Positions 56,667-64,000 of a stretch of 64,000 bases of DNA are shown here, piece after piece. The notes under the pieces are model-generated. The model made no database searches. It saw only the letters and a program-made list of their open reading frames with translations, and was not told the DNA's origin. Location: the NCBI GenBank assembly GCA_002418265.1, contig DIDS01000020.1:330512-394511 (forward strand), given 5' to 3'. A program made the position numbers and the translations under genes. The stretch comes from Acidimicrobiia bacterium UBA5794 (GTDB lineage: Bacteria; Actinomycetota; Acidimicrobiia; Spongiisociales; UBA5794). Each line of letters starts with the position of its first letter. Positions within the stretch are counted from its first letter, which is position 1.

Positions 56667-56672
56667 TAGCAT
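56667..56672 (+). promoter_or_regulatory. -10 box (TAGCAT) of a leaderless scpA promoter
   Basis: TAGCAT is 8 bases before ATG 56681; the same hexamer and spacing precede the helicase gene at 42607. Confidence 0.5.
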
Positions 56673-56680
56673 GGCTCCCA

Positions 56681-57457
56681 ATGTCATTTGAAGTCAAGAC
56701 TCAGGTGTTCGAGGGTCCCCTCGATCTCCTCCTACAGCTGATCACTTCCCATCAACTCGCCATCACCGAGTTGAGTCTTGTGGGTATCGTCAACGAATAC
56801 GTGGCCTTTGTCGATGAGATGCAGGCTCTCGACATTGAGGTTGCAAGCGAGTTTCTACTGATTGCCTCCACACTGATTCAGATCAAGGCACGACACCTCC
56901 TCCCGGACGATGAGCCCTTTGATCTCGATGAGGAGCTCGCACTCGCCGAGGAACGTGACCGGCTCCTTGCACGGCTTCTTGCCGCGCTGACCTTCAAAGA
57001 TGTTGCTGCGGTGATCCGACATCGCATGGAGGCTTCCGATCGCTTCCTGCCACGCAGCGTCGGGCTTGAGGGGATAGGTTCCGGGCTCACACCGGAAGTC
57101 ATCATTCCAACCGATCTTGTGGGATTTGCCGTCATCGCCGAACGAGTGTTTACGATGCCGATCGTTGATCCTGATGTCGGTCACCTCGATCTCGACCTTC
57201 CATCTGTTTCGGATGCAATGGTCGACCTCCAGGGCCGCATGGCATCGATCGTGACAGCCAATTTTGACGAGATCGTTGCCCACTGCACCCGTGATGCCGA
57301 GGTTGTTGCCTACTTCCTCGCGTTGCTTGAACTTGCACGGTGGGGAATCGTGCGAATCAGTCAAGACGAGGTCTCAGCGACCATCGACATTCGATATGAC
57401 AAGACAGCCGCTGACCATCGTTTTGAGGCTGCCTTGGGAATGGATGAGGCGTCGTGA
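56681..57457 (+). CDS. scpA: Segregation and condensation protein ScpA
   Basis: ScpA is the kleisin that joins Smc heads with ScpB for chromosome segregation. The N-terminal FEGPLDLLLQLITSHQLAI and IASTLIQIKARHLLP are the Smc-neck binding region. The C-terminal winged helix (FLALLELARWGIVRISQDE) binds the Smc head. The length is 258 residues. The stop overlaps scpB by 4 bases. Confidence 0.93.
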   Translation: MSFEVKTQVFEGPLDLLLQLITSHQLAITELSLVGIVNEYVAFVDEMQALDIEVASEFLLIASTLIQIKARHLLPDDEPFDLDEELALAEERDRLLARLLAALTFKDVAAVIRHRMEASDRFLPRSVGLEGIGSGLTPEVIIPTDLVGFAVIAERVFTMPIVDPDVGHLDLDLPSVSDAMVDLQGRMASIVTANFDEIVAHCTRDAEVVAYFLALLELARWGIVRISQDEVSATIDIRYDKTAADHRFEAALGMDEAS

Positions 57458-58032
57458 GCGACCTGGCCCGAATCATCGAGGCGATCCTTTTTGTCGCCGA
57501 AGAACCCGTCTCTGCTGAGGAACTTGCCGAGGTCGTCGAGATGCCCCTTGCAGCGGTGCATGAAGCATTGATCGAACTTGGCGATACCTTGGCAGAACAT
57601 CACGGCATCGTGCTGCGCAATGTCGCGGGTGGCTGGCGCCTGTATACCGATGCCGAGGTGCTTCCGTATCTCGACAAGTATGCGACCTCCGATCGGGCGA
57701 GGAAGCTGACAAACGCCTCAATGGAGGCACTGGCAATCGTTGCCTACAAGCAGCCGGTGTCGCGTGGCCAGGTCACCGAGATCAGGGGTGTCGATTCAGA
57801 TCATGCACTCAAGAACCTTGAACGTCGCGGGTTGATTCACGAGATCGGAACTGCTCCGGGACCCGGCCAAGCAATCCTCTACGGAACCACATCATTGTTT
57901 CTCGAAAAGATGGGTGTTCCATCCGTTGCCAACCTCCCCCCACTTGCCGATCACGTGCCACCCGCCGAAATCGTTGAGACGCTTGAGATGCCGATGCGAC
58001 CGGAGCCATCATCGAACGACTCAACAAGCTGA
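57454..58032 (+). CDS. scpB: Segregation and condensation protein ScpB
   Basis: ScpB is the winged-helix partner of ScpA. The 192 residues include IIEAILFVAEEPVSAEELAEV, ASMEALAIVAYKQPVSRGQVTEIRGVDS and RRGLIHEIG, typical of tandem winged helices. The 3' end overlaps the proposed start of the pseudouridine synthase gene by 22 bases. Confidence 0.94.
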   Translation: MSDLARIIEAILFVAEEPVSAEELAEVVEMPLAAVHEALIELGDTLAEHHGIVLRNVAGGWRLYTDAEVLPYLDKYATSDRARKLTNASMEALAIVAYKQPVSRGQVTEIRGVDSDHALKNLERRGLIHEIGTAPGPGQAILYGTTSLFLEKMGVPSVANLPPLADHVPPAEIVETLEMPMRPEPSSNDSTS

Positions 58033-58730
58033 TTGCACGATCAGGTATCGCCTCTCGTCGAAAGGCTGACATCCTCATCGAGCGTGGGAGGGTGACGGTC
58101 GATGGGAAGACGGCGACGATCGGAGACCGTATCGATCCAGCCAACGCTGTGGTGGAGGTTGACGGCGTCCGTCTGCCGCTTGACCCTCAGCTGCGAACGT
58201 GGCTGATCTACAAGCCCGCTGGTGTGGTGTCCACGATGGATGATCCGCAAGGTCGCCCTGTCATCACGGATCTCGTGCCGAAGGAACCCGTCACAAAGCC
58301 CGTCGGTCGACTCGACCTGCACTCTGAGGGACTGATGCTCCTAACCAACGACGGCGACCTCGCGTTGCGAGTCACCCACCCCCGCTACGGGATTGAAAAG
58401 GTCTATCAGGTGATGACGACAACAGCTGCGACCTCCAGACACACGACCGCGTTGCTCGACGGTGTCGATCTTGATGACGGATTTGCTCGTGCCAAAAAGG
58501 CACGGATCGTGTCGACGCACGGCGACCGCTCGGTCGTTGAGGTGGTGATGACCGAGGGTCGCAAACGAGAGGTCCGCAGACTTTTCGAAGCGGTAGGGCT
58601 TGAGGTTGACCGGCTCGTTCGTGTCTCGATAGCCGGAATCACAGATCGAACCCTCACTCCTGGCAATTATCGACCCCTCAGCATCGACGAGATCCGGTCG
58701 ATCTACCAGAAAGCCGACGCATCCGGATGA
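58011..58730 (+). CDS. rluB: rRNA pseudouridine synthase (RluB/RsuA family), probable ATC start
   Basis: The enzyme converts a uridine in 23S rRNA (U2605 in E. coli RluB) to pseudouridine. The S4 domain ERLNKLIARSGIASRRKAD is followed by the catalytic domain with PVGRLDLHSEGLMLLTNDG (catalytic Asp) and EGRKREVRRLFEAVG. The frame is open only back to a stop at 57984, and the first ATG, GTG or TTG in it is GTG 58092, which would delete most of the S4 domain. GGAG (58002-58005) is 5 bases before ATC 58011, which gives MERLNKLIA, the usual N-terminus. An overlapping ATC (58008) and CTG (58029, in CTGA) are alternatives. Confidence 0.92.
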   Translation: MERLNKLIARSGIASRRKADILIERGRVTVDGKTATIGDRIDPANAVVEVDGVRLPLDPQLRTWLIYKPAGVVSTMDDPQGRPVITDLVPKEPVTKPVGRLDLHSEGLMLLTNDGDLALRVTHPRYGIEKVYQVMTTTAATSRHTTALLDGVDLDDGFARAKKARIVSTHGDRSVVEVVMTEGRKREVRRLFEAVGLEVDRLVRVSIAGITDRTLTPGNYRPLSIDEIRSIYQKADASG

Positions 58731-60010
58731 TCAATCGAACCATCACCGGGACAACGGATACGTTCGCGGTATCCGTTCAAGTGCCTGGCGACAAGTCGTT
58801 GTCACATCGTGCCCTCCTGTTTGCCGGGATGGCTGAGGGAGACAGCTTCGTGACAGGGCTTTCCACGGGCTTGGACGTCGGGTCCACGGCAACGGCGTTG
58901 CGTACACTCGGTGTTGAGATACGTGCCGGAAAAGGCGGCGAACAAGTCCGCTCACCCGGAGTCCACGCTTGGTTGCAACCCACCGACCCCATCGATTGTG
59001 GAAACTCGGGCACCACCATGCGATTGCTCGCCGGAGTTCTCTCGACTTCCCACGTGACAGCGACGCTGATCGGCGATGCTTCGCTGACGGCGCGCACAAT
59101 GACCCGCCTGGTGGATCCCTTGCAGAGTCTTGGGGGAGTGATCGCCACGAGCGATGGATTCCCACCTCTCACCGTCGGTAGGGCCGAGGTGGTTTCCCCA
59201 GCTGATGTCGCGATCAGCACCGCGTCGGCACAAGTTCGTACTGCATTCGAACTCGCCGCGCTCCAATGCATCGGCAGCTCAACGATCGACAGCCCACCGG
59301 GGTTTCGTGACCATACCGAACGCTGGCTACGAGCGATCGGCCTCGGTGACTGGGAGACGCGAACGAGGTTCCGCATTGATCCAGGGATGATCCCCCCTGC
59401 GCGCTTCGATGTCCCCGGTGATCCGTCGTCTGCGGCGTTTCTGTGGGCCGCTGCGGCCATCTCTCCCGGGTCACAGGTGGTCACACCTCGAGTATCCATC
59501 AATCCGGGCCGCATCGGTTTCCTTGAGATCCTCGACAACATGGGGGCCGATATCGAAGTTGTCGTGACGGATGCGGTCGGTGGTGACCCCGTTGGGGATG
59601 TCAAGGTGACCGGTCGATCGCTTCGTGGTGTGGAGGTGGCTGGTGATCTCGTCGCTTCGACGCTCGACGAGCTACCCCTTGTCGCCGTTGTCGGTGCCTA
59701 CGCCGAGGGAATCACGACGGTCCGAAATGCGGGCGAGCTCCGGGTGAAGGAATCAGACCGGATCGAGGCAATCGAGAAGATGCTTGTGGCCCTCGATGGA
59801 GGAATTTCAACGACCGAAGACGGATTCAGTATCGTCGGTACCGGATTTCTTAGCGGGGGAACCGTTGAGACATTCAACGATCACCGGATTGCAATGGCTG
59901 CGGCCGTGGCCGCAACGCGTTGCTCGGGTGATGTGGAGATCGTCGATTCGCAGGTCGCTGCCGTCTCATGGCCGGACTTCTATGAAACGTTGGAGGGCAT
60001 GTGGTCATAG
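58727..60010 (+). CDS. aroA: 3-Phosphoshikimate 1-carboxyvinyltransferase (EPSP synthase)
   Basis: AroA joins shikimate 3-phosphate and PEP in aromatic amino-acid synthesis. PGDKSLSHRALLFAG (PEP and S3P binding), DCGNSGTTMRLLAGVL, RDHTERWL, DPSSAAFLWAAAA and the C-terminal LRVKESDRIEA and FNDHRIAMA are in the right order. The length is 427. ATG overlaps the preceding stop by 4 bases and the 3' end overlaps cmk by 10 bases. In mycobacteria cmk also follows the rluB gene. Confidence 0.95.
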   Translation: MINRTITGTTDTFAVSVQVPGDKSLSHRALLFAGMAEGDSFVTGLSTGLDVGSTATALRTLGVEIRAGKGGEQVRSPGVHAWLQPTDPIDCGNSGTTMRLLAGVLSTSHVTATLIGDASLTARTMTRLVDPLQSLGGVIATSDGFPPLTVGRAEVVSPADVAISTASAQVRTAFELAALQCIGSSTIDSPPGFRDHTERWLRAIGLGDWETRTRFRIDPGMIPPARFDVPGDPSSAAFLWAAAAISPGSQVVTPRVSINPGRIGFLEILDNMGADIEVVVTDAVGGDPVGDVKVTGRSLRGVEVAGDLVASTLDELPLVAVVGAYAEGITTVRNAGELRVKESDRIEAIEKMLVALDGGISTTEDGFSIVGTGFLSGGTVETFNDHRIAMAAAVAATRCSGDVEIVDSQVAAVSWPDFYETLEGMWS

Positions 60011-60639
60011 CCATCGATGGCCCGAGCGGAGTCGGAAAGTCGACGGTCTCCCGACTTGTCGCCAAGAACCTCGGGCTGGCCTTTCTCGACACCGGCGCAA
60101 CCTACCGTGCGGCGACGCTCGCGGTTCTCGAGGCCGGAGTCGATCCATCAGACGAGTCCGAGGTGCTCTCGGAGTTGTCGGGTCACTCCATCGACTATGA
60201 CGAGCGTGGTGTTCTCCTTGACGGGCGCAGTGTGGCCTTCGATGTCCGATCAGATGCCGTCACCTCGGCTGTGAGCGCCGTGTCTGCCCATCCCTTGGTG
60301 CGAGCCGAGGTGGTCAACATGCAGCGGCGATGGGTCGAGCACCACGACGGTCGGGCGGTCGTCGAAGGGCGGGACATCGGCACCATCGTGTTTCCTGACG
60401 CTCCGCTCAAGATCTACATGACCGCTTCACCGTTGGTGCGGGCAACCAGACGAGCAACCGACTCTGAGGCTGGAGGAAAGTCGATCGAAGAGATCGCGGA
60501 CGCCCTCGCACAGCGAGATCATGCCGACTCAAGTCGTGCCGCATCGCCACTCCGCCCCGCCGACGATGCCGTGATCATCGACACCGGAAACATGACAATC
60601 GACGAGGTCGTTGCACAGATCACTTCGCTCGTCATGTGA
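60001..60639 (+). CDS. cmk: Cytidylate kinase
   Basis: Cmk phosphorylates CMP and dCMP. IAIDGPSGVGKSTVSRLVAKNL is the P-loop, followed by LDTGATYRAATL, VEGRDIGTIVFPDAPLKIYMTA and RDHADSSRAASPLRPADDAVIIDT. The length is 212. GTG 60001 lies inside the 3' end of aroA (ATGTGG context). Confidence 0.95.
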   Translation: MVIAIDGPSGVGKSTVSRLVAKNLGLAFLDTGATYRAATLAVLEAGVDPSDESEVLSELSGHSIDYDERGVLLDGRSVAFDVRSDAVTSAVSAVSAHPLVRAEVVNMQRRWVEHHDGRAVVEGRDIGTIVFPDAPLKIYMTASPLVRATRRATDSEAGGKSIEEIADALAQRDHADSSRAASPLRPADDAVIIDTGNMTIDEVVAQITSLVM

Positions 60640-60685
60640 CGAAGCATCATCGTCGACGAAGACCTCTGTGACACGAAAGCTGGAG

Positions 60686-60691
60686 TACCGT
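60686..60691 (+). promoter_or_regulatory. -10 box (TACCGT) of a leaderless promoter for the LuxR gene
   Basis: TACCGT is 6 bases before ATG 60698 with no ribosome-binding site. Confidence 0.5.
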
Positions 60692-60697
60692 TTGGGT

Positions 60698-62344
60698 ATG
60701 CCGTCACGAGATAAATCCTCCGACGTCGACCTTTTGACACAAGCTCAGACCGCCTACGCGGAACGCTCATGGACAGCGGCGTTCGACGCGTTCTCGTCCG
60801 CGGACTCATCCGGGCAGCTCAATCCTGCCGACATGGAGCTGTTCGCCATGACCGCATTCATGCTCGGACGGGTCCGGGAGATGCTCGACATCGAGGAACG
60901 TGCCCACCACGCGTATCTGGAGAAAGGTGATCGCTTGAACGCGGCCCGGTCCGGACTATGGCTCGCCATGAACCTTGCGAGTCGCGGGAAGTTCCCCCAA
61001 GCCAGTGGCTGGGTGGAAGTATCGGAACGCCTCCTCGAATCTGAACCGGATGACTGCATTGCGCATGGCTACGCCCTTATGCCAGCGATGCTTCGAAGCG
61101 CAGCCATGGGCGACTTCGAACAGGTAGCCGATCTCGGAGGACGAGCAGCGGACATCGGACGAAAGTTCAACGACGCGGACCTCACGGCTCTCGCTGCCCA
61201 GACCCGTGCACGGGCCCTGCTGCACATGTCACGGACGGACGAGGGACTTCGGCTTCTCGACGAGGTAATGATTTCGGTGACAGGCTCGCAGCTGTCGCCG
61301 ATGGCAACCGGTCTCGTGTATTGCTCCATCCTCGAGGGCTGCTACGAGACTCACGCGTTCACCCGTGCCGCGCAATGGACACAAGCACTCACCGATTGGT
61401 GTGGCGAACAACCTGACCTCGTCGCTTTCAACGACCAGTGTCTCGCCCATCGCTCCGAAATCCTCCGACTCCAAGGAGCATGGACCCAGGCAGCAACCGA
61501 AGCAAAGCGTGCCGGAGACGCTGGAGCACGGTTTCAGATCGCGGCCCAGGCGCACTACCAGCTCGGGGAGATCCAGCGCATGCGCGGCGAATTCGCGGCT
61601 GCCGAGGCCACCTACCACCAGGTCGCTCTCGATGGCGGAGAGCCGATGCCGGGTCTCGCGCTCCTCGAACTCGCCGAAGGACATCCCGAAGCTGCACATA
61701 CCTTGCTTGCGGAAGCGCTCAGCGAGGCAACGAGTCCTTTCGATCGGATCCAGCTGCTCGCCGCCTTCAACGAGACCTCCATCGCCGTCGGCAACCTGTC
61801 CGATGCGGCCAGCGCGGTATCGGAGTTGTCCGAGATTGCCGAGTCCACCGGAACCGAGGCGCACGTCGGCTGGGCTGCACAGGCGGAGGGCAGATTGGCG
61901 CTGGCAGAGAACCGACTCACACAGGCGGTTGTTCACTTCAAAAGGGCAAAGGGTGTTTGGCAGTCCCTGTCTTTCCCCTATGAGCTCGCCCGATGCCGGG
62001 TTGATCTTTCTCGAGCTCTCAAAGCCCGCGGCGATGACGCCGGTGCTGTCCGCGAGTGCAAGGCTGCACGTTCAACCTTTGTCGAGTTGGGGGCGATGCC
62101 TGACATCCGCACGATTGACATGCTGGTCAACCCACCCCGTTCGGAGTGGCCCGCGGGGCTGACTGACCGGGAAGTCGAAGTGCTGCGAATGGTTTCATCG
62201 GGTGCGACCAATCGCGCGATCGCTGCGGATCTCGTCGTGAGTGAACGGACGATCGATCGGCACGTTTCGAACATTTTCACGAAGATCGACGTTTCTACAC
62301 GAGCCGCGGCAACGGCCTGGGCAATCAGGAACGGGCTGGCATAG
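60698..62344 (+). CDS. LuxR/NarL-type HTH regulator with TPR-like sensor region
   Basis: The 548-residue protein has a long helical-repeat N-terminal region (about 10-460) with TPR-like alternation (AYAERSWTAAFDAFSSADSSG, AERALHHAYLEKGDRLNAAR-like units, AQAHYQLGEIQRMRGEFAAA). The C-terminal LuxR HTH (about 485-545) contains LTDREVEVLRMVSSGATNRA and SERTIDRHVSNIFTKI. No Walker A or receiver Asp was found, so it is neither a STAND ATPase nor a response regulator. A palindrome whose arms match NarL-type heptamers follows it (62374-62391). The ligand or partner is unknown. Confidence 0.82.
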   Translation: MPSRDKSSDVDLLTQAQTAYAERSWTAAFDAFSSADSSGQLNPADMELFAMTAFMLGRVREMLDIEERAHHAYLEKGDRLNAARSGLWLAMNLASRGKFPQASGWVEVSERLLESEPDDCIAHGYALMPAMLRSAAMGDFEQVADLGGRAADIGRKFNDADLTALAAQTRARALLHMSRTDEGLRLLDEVMISVTGSQLSPMATGLVYCSILEGCYETHAFTRAAQWTQALTDWCGEQPDLVAFNDQCLAHRSEILRLQGAWTQAATEAKRAGDAGARFQIAAQAHYQLGEIQRMRGEFAAAEATYHQVALDGGEPMPGLALLELAEGHPEAAHTLLAEALSEATSPFDRIQLLAAFNETSIAVGNLSDAASAVSELSEIAESTGTEAHVGWAAQAEGRLALAENRLTQAVVHFKRAKGVWQSLSFPYELARCRVDLSRALKARGDDAGAVRECKAARSTFVELGAMPDIRTIDMLVNPPRSEWPAGLTDREVEVLRMVSSGATNRAIAADLVVSERTIDRHVSNIFTKIDVSTRAAATAWAIRNGLA

Positions 62345-62373
62345 GCAGTCGATTGCAACAACCGATTCCGTGC

Positions 62374-62391
62374 ATGGGTAGGAATACCCAT
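62374..62391 (+). promoter_or_regulatory. Palindrome ATGGGTA-N4-TACCCAT, possible operator
   Basis: The 18-base sequence has perfect 7-base arms with a GGAA centre and lies between the LuxR gene and the flavoprotein gene. The arm TACCCAT fits the NarL heptamer pattern TACYYMT, though the two heptamers point away from each other. It could be the site of the adjacent LuxR-type protein. Confidence 0.5.
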
Positions 62392-62482
62392 ATGTGCAGC
62401 CATGCAAAATTGGGTGGTTCTGGCGATGCGAGGACGGCTTCTGTGCCATACGTTGTTCTCACGCCACTCGAAAGGACCAACC

Positions 62483-63583
62483 ATGGCACATACGAACTCG
62501 GACACCGACTCCTTTGACACCATCGTCATCGGCGGCGGACAAACAGGGCTAACCGTCGGCTACGAACTCAAGCAACGACAGATTGACTTCGTCATTCTCG
62601 ATGCAAGCGGCCGAGTCGGCGATGCATGGCGCAAACGATGGGACTCGCTGGTCCTTTTCACGCCGGCGAGGTATGCAAGCCTGCCGGGTATGCCGTTTCC
62701 CGCCAAAGGCGATGAGTTCGTGGGCAAGGACGCCGTTGCTGACTACCTCGAGCGCTACGCCGAAGCAAACGACCTCCCGATACGATCGAACACCCGAGTG
62801 ACCCGAGTCGGTACGGATAGCGACACCTATGTCGTCGAAACAGGCGGCCGAACCCTCCGTTCGGCAAACGTGATCGTGGCCATGGCAGACGCTCAGATTC
62901 CCCATGTCCCGGACTTCGCACCTGACCTCGATCCGGACATCGTGCAGCTGCATTCGTCCCAATACAAGAAACCGTCCCAACTCGTCGACGGTCCGGTCCT
63001 CATTGTCGGTCTTGGGAACTCTGGAGCCGACATTGGTTTGGAGCTCGCACAAACCCACCAGACCTTTGTATCGGGTACCCCGAACGGCGTCATTCCGTTC
63101 CGGATTGAACACTGGATCGGACGTAATGTCGGGGTTCGCTTGGTTCGCTTTGCCGCCGTGAAGCTGCTCAACACCCGAACGCCGATCGGCCGGAAAGCGC
63201 GACCGAAGATGCTGAAACATCCCACGGCCCCTTTGGTGAGGGTCAAACCGGCTGATCTCGTGAGGGCCGGCGCCAAACGTGTTGATCGGGTCACCGGTGT
63301 CCACAGTGGTCGCCCAGAACTCGCCGACGGCAGAGTCCTCGACGTCGCAAACGTCGTGTGGTGCACGGGATTTCGCCCCGGATTCGATTGGATTGACGTA
63401 CCTGTCTTTGACCGTGACGGCAGGCCCGAGCACGAGCGTGGGATTGTGGAATCCCAGCCAGGTTTCTACTTCTGCGGTTTGTTCTTTCAACATTCACTGT
63501 GGTCCGAGACCTTGGTCGGCATGCCCATCGACGCCAAACACATCGTCAGGCACCTCTCGGAACGCAAGGTCAAGGTGTCGTAA
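62483..63583 (+). CDS. FAD/NADPH-dependent flavin monooxygenase-like protein
   Basis: This 366-residue class B monooxygenase-like flavoprotein has an FAD site (IVIGGGQTGLTVGYEL) at the N-terminus and a second dinucleotide site for NADPH (LIVGLGNSGADIGLEL) at about 175-190. RVGDAWRKRWDSLVLFTP and VQLHSSQYKKPSQL resemble the FMO/YUCCA fingerprint, and WCTGFRPGFDWI closes the FAD domain. ATG 62483 has AAAGGA 6 bases upstream; an earlier open frame was rejected. The substrate is not known. Confidence 0.85.
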   Translation: MAHTNSDTDSFDTIVIGGGQTGLTVGYELKQRQIDFVILDASGRVGDAWRKRWDSLVLFTPARYASLPGMPFPAKGDEFVGKDAVADYLERYAEANDLPIRSNTRVTRVGTDSDTYVVETGGRTLRSANVIVAMADAQIPHVPDFAPDLDPDIVQLHSSQYKKPSQLVDGPVLIVGLGNSGADIGLELAQTHQTFVSGTPNGVIPFRIEHWIGRNVGVRLVRFAAVKLLNTRTPIGRKARPKMLKHPTAPLVRVKPADLVRAGAKRVDRVTGVHSGRPELADGRVLDVANVVWCTGFRPGFDWIDVPVFDRDGRPEHERGIVESQPGFYFCGLFFQHSLWSETLVGMPIDAKHIVRHLSERKVKVS

Positions 63584-63636
63584 CCGCTGTGGTCACGTAG
63601 CCCGCGTTCTGTCAACAATCCGTGGAAACCCATCTC

Positions 63637-63665
63637 TTGACAGTCGAACGTATGTTCGATAGTGT
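63637..63665 (+). promoter_or_regulatory. Strong promoter with LexA operator, upstream of the DUF222 gene
   Basis: A perfect TTGACA (63637-63642) and TAGTGT (63660-63665) are 17 bases apart, and the ATG follows 6 bases after the -10 box. Confidence 0.85.
63644..63659 (+). promoter_or_regulatory. LexA (SOS) box
   Basis: TCGAACGTATGTTCGA is a perfect 16-base palindrome matching the actinobacterial SOS consensus TCGAAC-N4-GTTCGA. It fills the spacer between the -35 and -10 boxes, where LexA would block RNA polymerase directly. Confidence 0.88.
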
Positions 63666-63671
63666 GGGAGT

Positions 63672-64000
63672 ATGAAGAATCCGGCCCCCTCATCGGGCGG
63701 GGTCTTCGGTGGCGGCGACGGCACACCGGTGCATGGCATTTTGTCAGACATTTTGCCAGAGATTGGGGTGTTGGCCGAAGGGTCTGCCGACACAGACATC
63801 ACAACCAATTTTGCAGCTGATCTTGCGAGTGATCTTGTGGCTGATATCGCTGTTGATGTTGGTTTGTTGAGTGATGATGATCTTGAGGCGTCGATCGTTG
63901 AGTTCAAACAACGCATTGACGCATTGCAGGCCGGCTTGTTGCTACGGGTTGGCGAGTATCACAAGCGGGAACTTGCCCCGTTGCGGCATCTGTTGTCGAC
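63672..64000 (+). CDS. DUF222 (13E12-type HNH endonuclease family) protein, 5' part
   Basis: The frame is open from ATG 63672 to the window end (109 codons). After a Gly-rich start and an acidic region it reads LEASIVEFKQRIDALQAGLL, LRVGEYHKRELAPLRHLL, the start of the DUF222 helical domain found in 13E12-repeat proteins, which usually end in an HNH nuclease. That nuclease would lie beyond the window and is not seen. Codons ending in T (GAT, CTT, GTT, TTG) are far commoner than in neighbouring genes, suggesting acquired DNA. Some mycobacterial 13E12 genes are SOS-regulated, in agreement with the LexA box. Confidence 0.72.
   Translation, partial: MKNPAPSSGGVFGGGDGTPVHGILSDILPEIGVLAEGSADTDITTNFAADLASDLVADIAVDVGLLSDDDLEASIVEFKQRIDALQAGLLLRVGEYHKRELAPLRHLLS

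Noticed and set aside
1..64000. tRNA genes, CRISPR arrays, insertion sequences and prophage
   Set aside because: Gaps were read on both strands without finding a cloverleaf-like TTC-G/CCA pattern, spaced repeats or a transposase; by eye this search is not exhaustive.

Overview
The window is chromosomal backbone of a high-GC Gram-positive bacterium of the phylum Actinomycetota. Lineage markers are the mIHF–gmk–rpoZ block, a complete Pup–proteasome locus (arc/mpa, dop, pup, prcB, prcA, pafA, pafB, pafC), DUF4193, a DivIVA-type gene, polyprenol-phosphate mannose synthase and an actinobacterial-type LexA box. Gene order follows the mycobacterial chromosome in blocks, but metK, rsmB/fmu and tatAC are missing where mycobacteria carry them. 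This suggests a deep branch such as Acidimicrobiia; the class is an inference. No rRNA, tRNA, insertion sequence, prophage or CRISPR array was recognised, and no gap between genes exceeds about 230 bases.

Layout. 1-2424: end of pyrimidine synthesis (pyrD, pyrF), mihF, gmk, rpoZ. 2428-7631: coaBC, priA, def, fmt, rpe. 7628-12076: a receiver-GGDEF regulator, then an FMN riboswitch driving ribD-ribE-ribBA-ribH. 12077-19820: translation genes (infC-rpmI-rplT, an rRNA methyltransferase, pheST behind a leader-peptide attenuator, a DNA glycosylase, tyrS). 19859-23228 (minus): osmoprotectant ABC transporter. 23312-32952: mostly envelope proteins, thiI, a threonine dehydratase, a DivIVA gene that looks frameshifted, an OmpA/BON protein, an MFS exporter and several tiny membrane proteins. 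33008-42103: trmI and the Pup–proteasome system with its DNA-damage regulators PafB/PafC. 42259-49451: HelY-type helicase, lipid kinase, DUF4193, mannosyltransferase, acetyltransferase, M20 peptidase. 49448-60639: tlyA-nadK-recN-pyrG-nudix-xerD-dksA-like-HD-scpA-scpB-rluB-aroA-cmk. 60698-64000: LuxR-type regulator, flavin monooxygenase and the start of a DUF222 (13E12/HNH) gene under a perfect LexA box.

How it works together. Genes are packed with 1-4 base ATGA/GTGA overlaps, so translational coupling is the rule. Where a gene begins a transcript, a TAnnnT -10 box very often sits only 6-12 bases before the start codon; I count 18 cases, which implies widespread leaderless mRNAs. Three genes (infC, an rluB homologue, tlyA) appear to start at ATC or CTG, judged by ribosome-binding sites and family N-termini, and a fourth (the DNA glycosylase) possibly does. 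The pheST leader encodes an 18-residue peptide with three Phe codons followed by a perfect terminator hairpin. The best candidates for new biology are this phe attenuator, the set of non-canonical starts on translation genes, the compact leaderless promoter architecture, and a tyrosyl-tRNA synthetase whose HIGH motif is replaced by TLGW.
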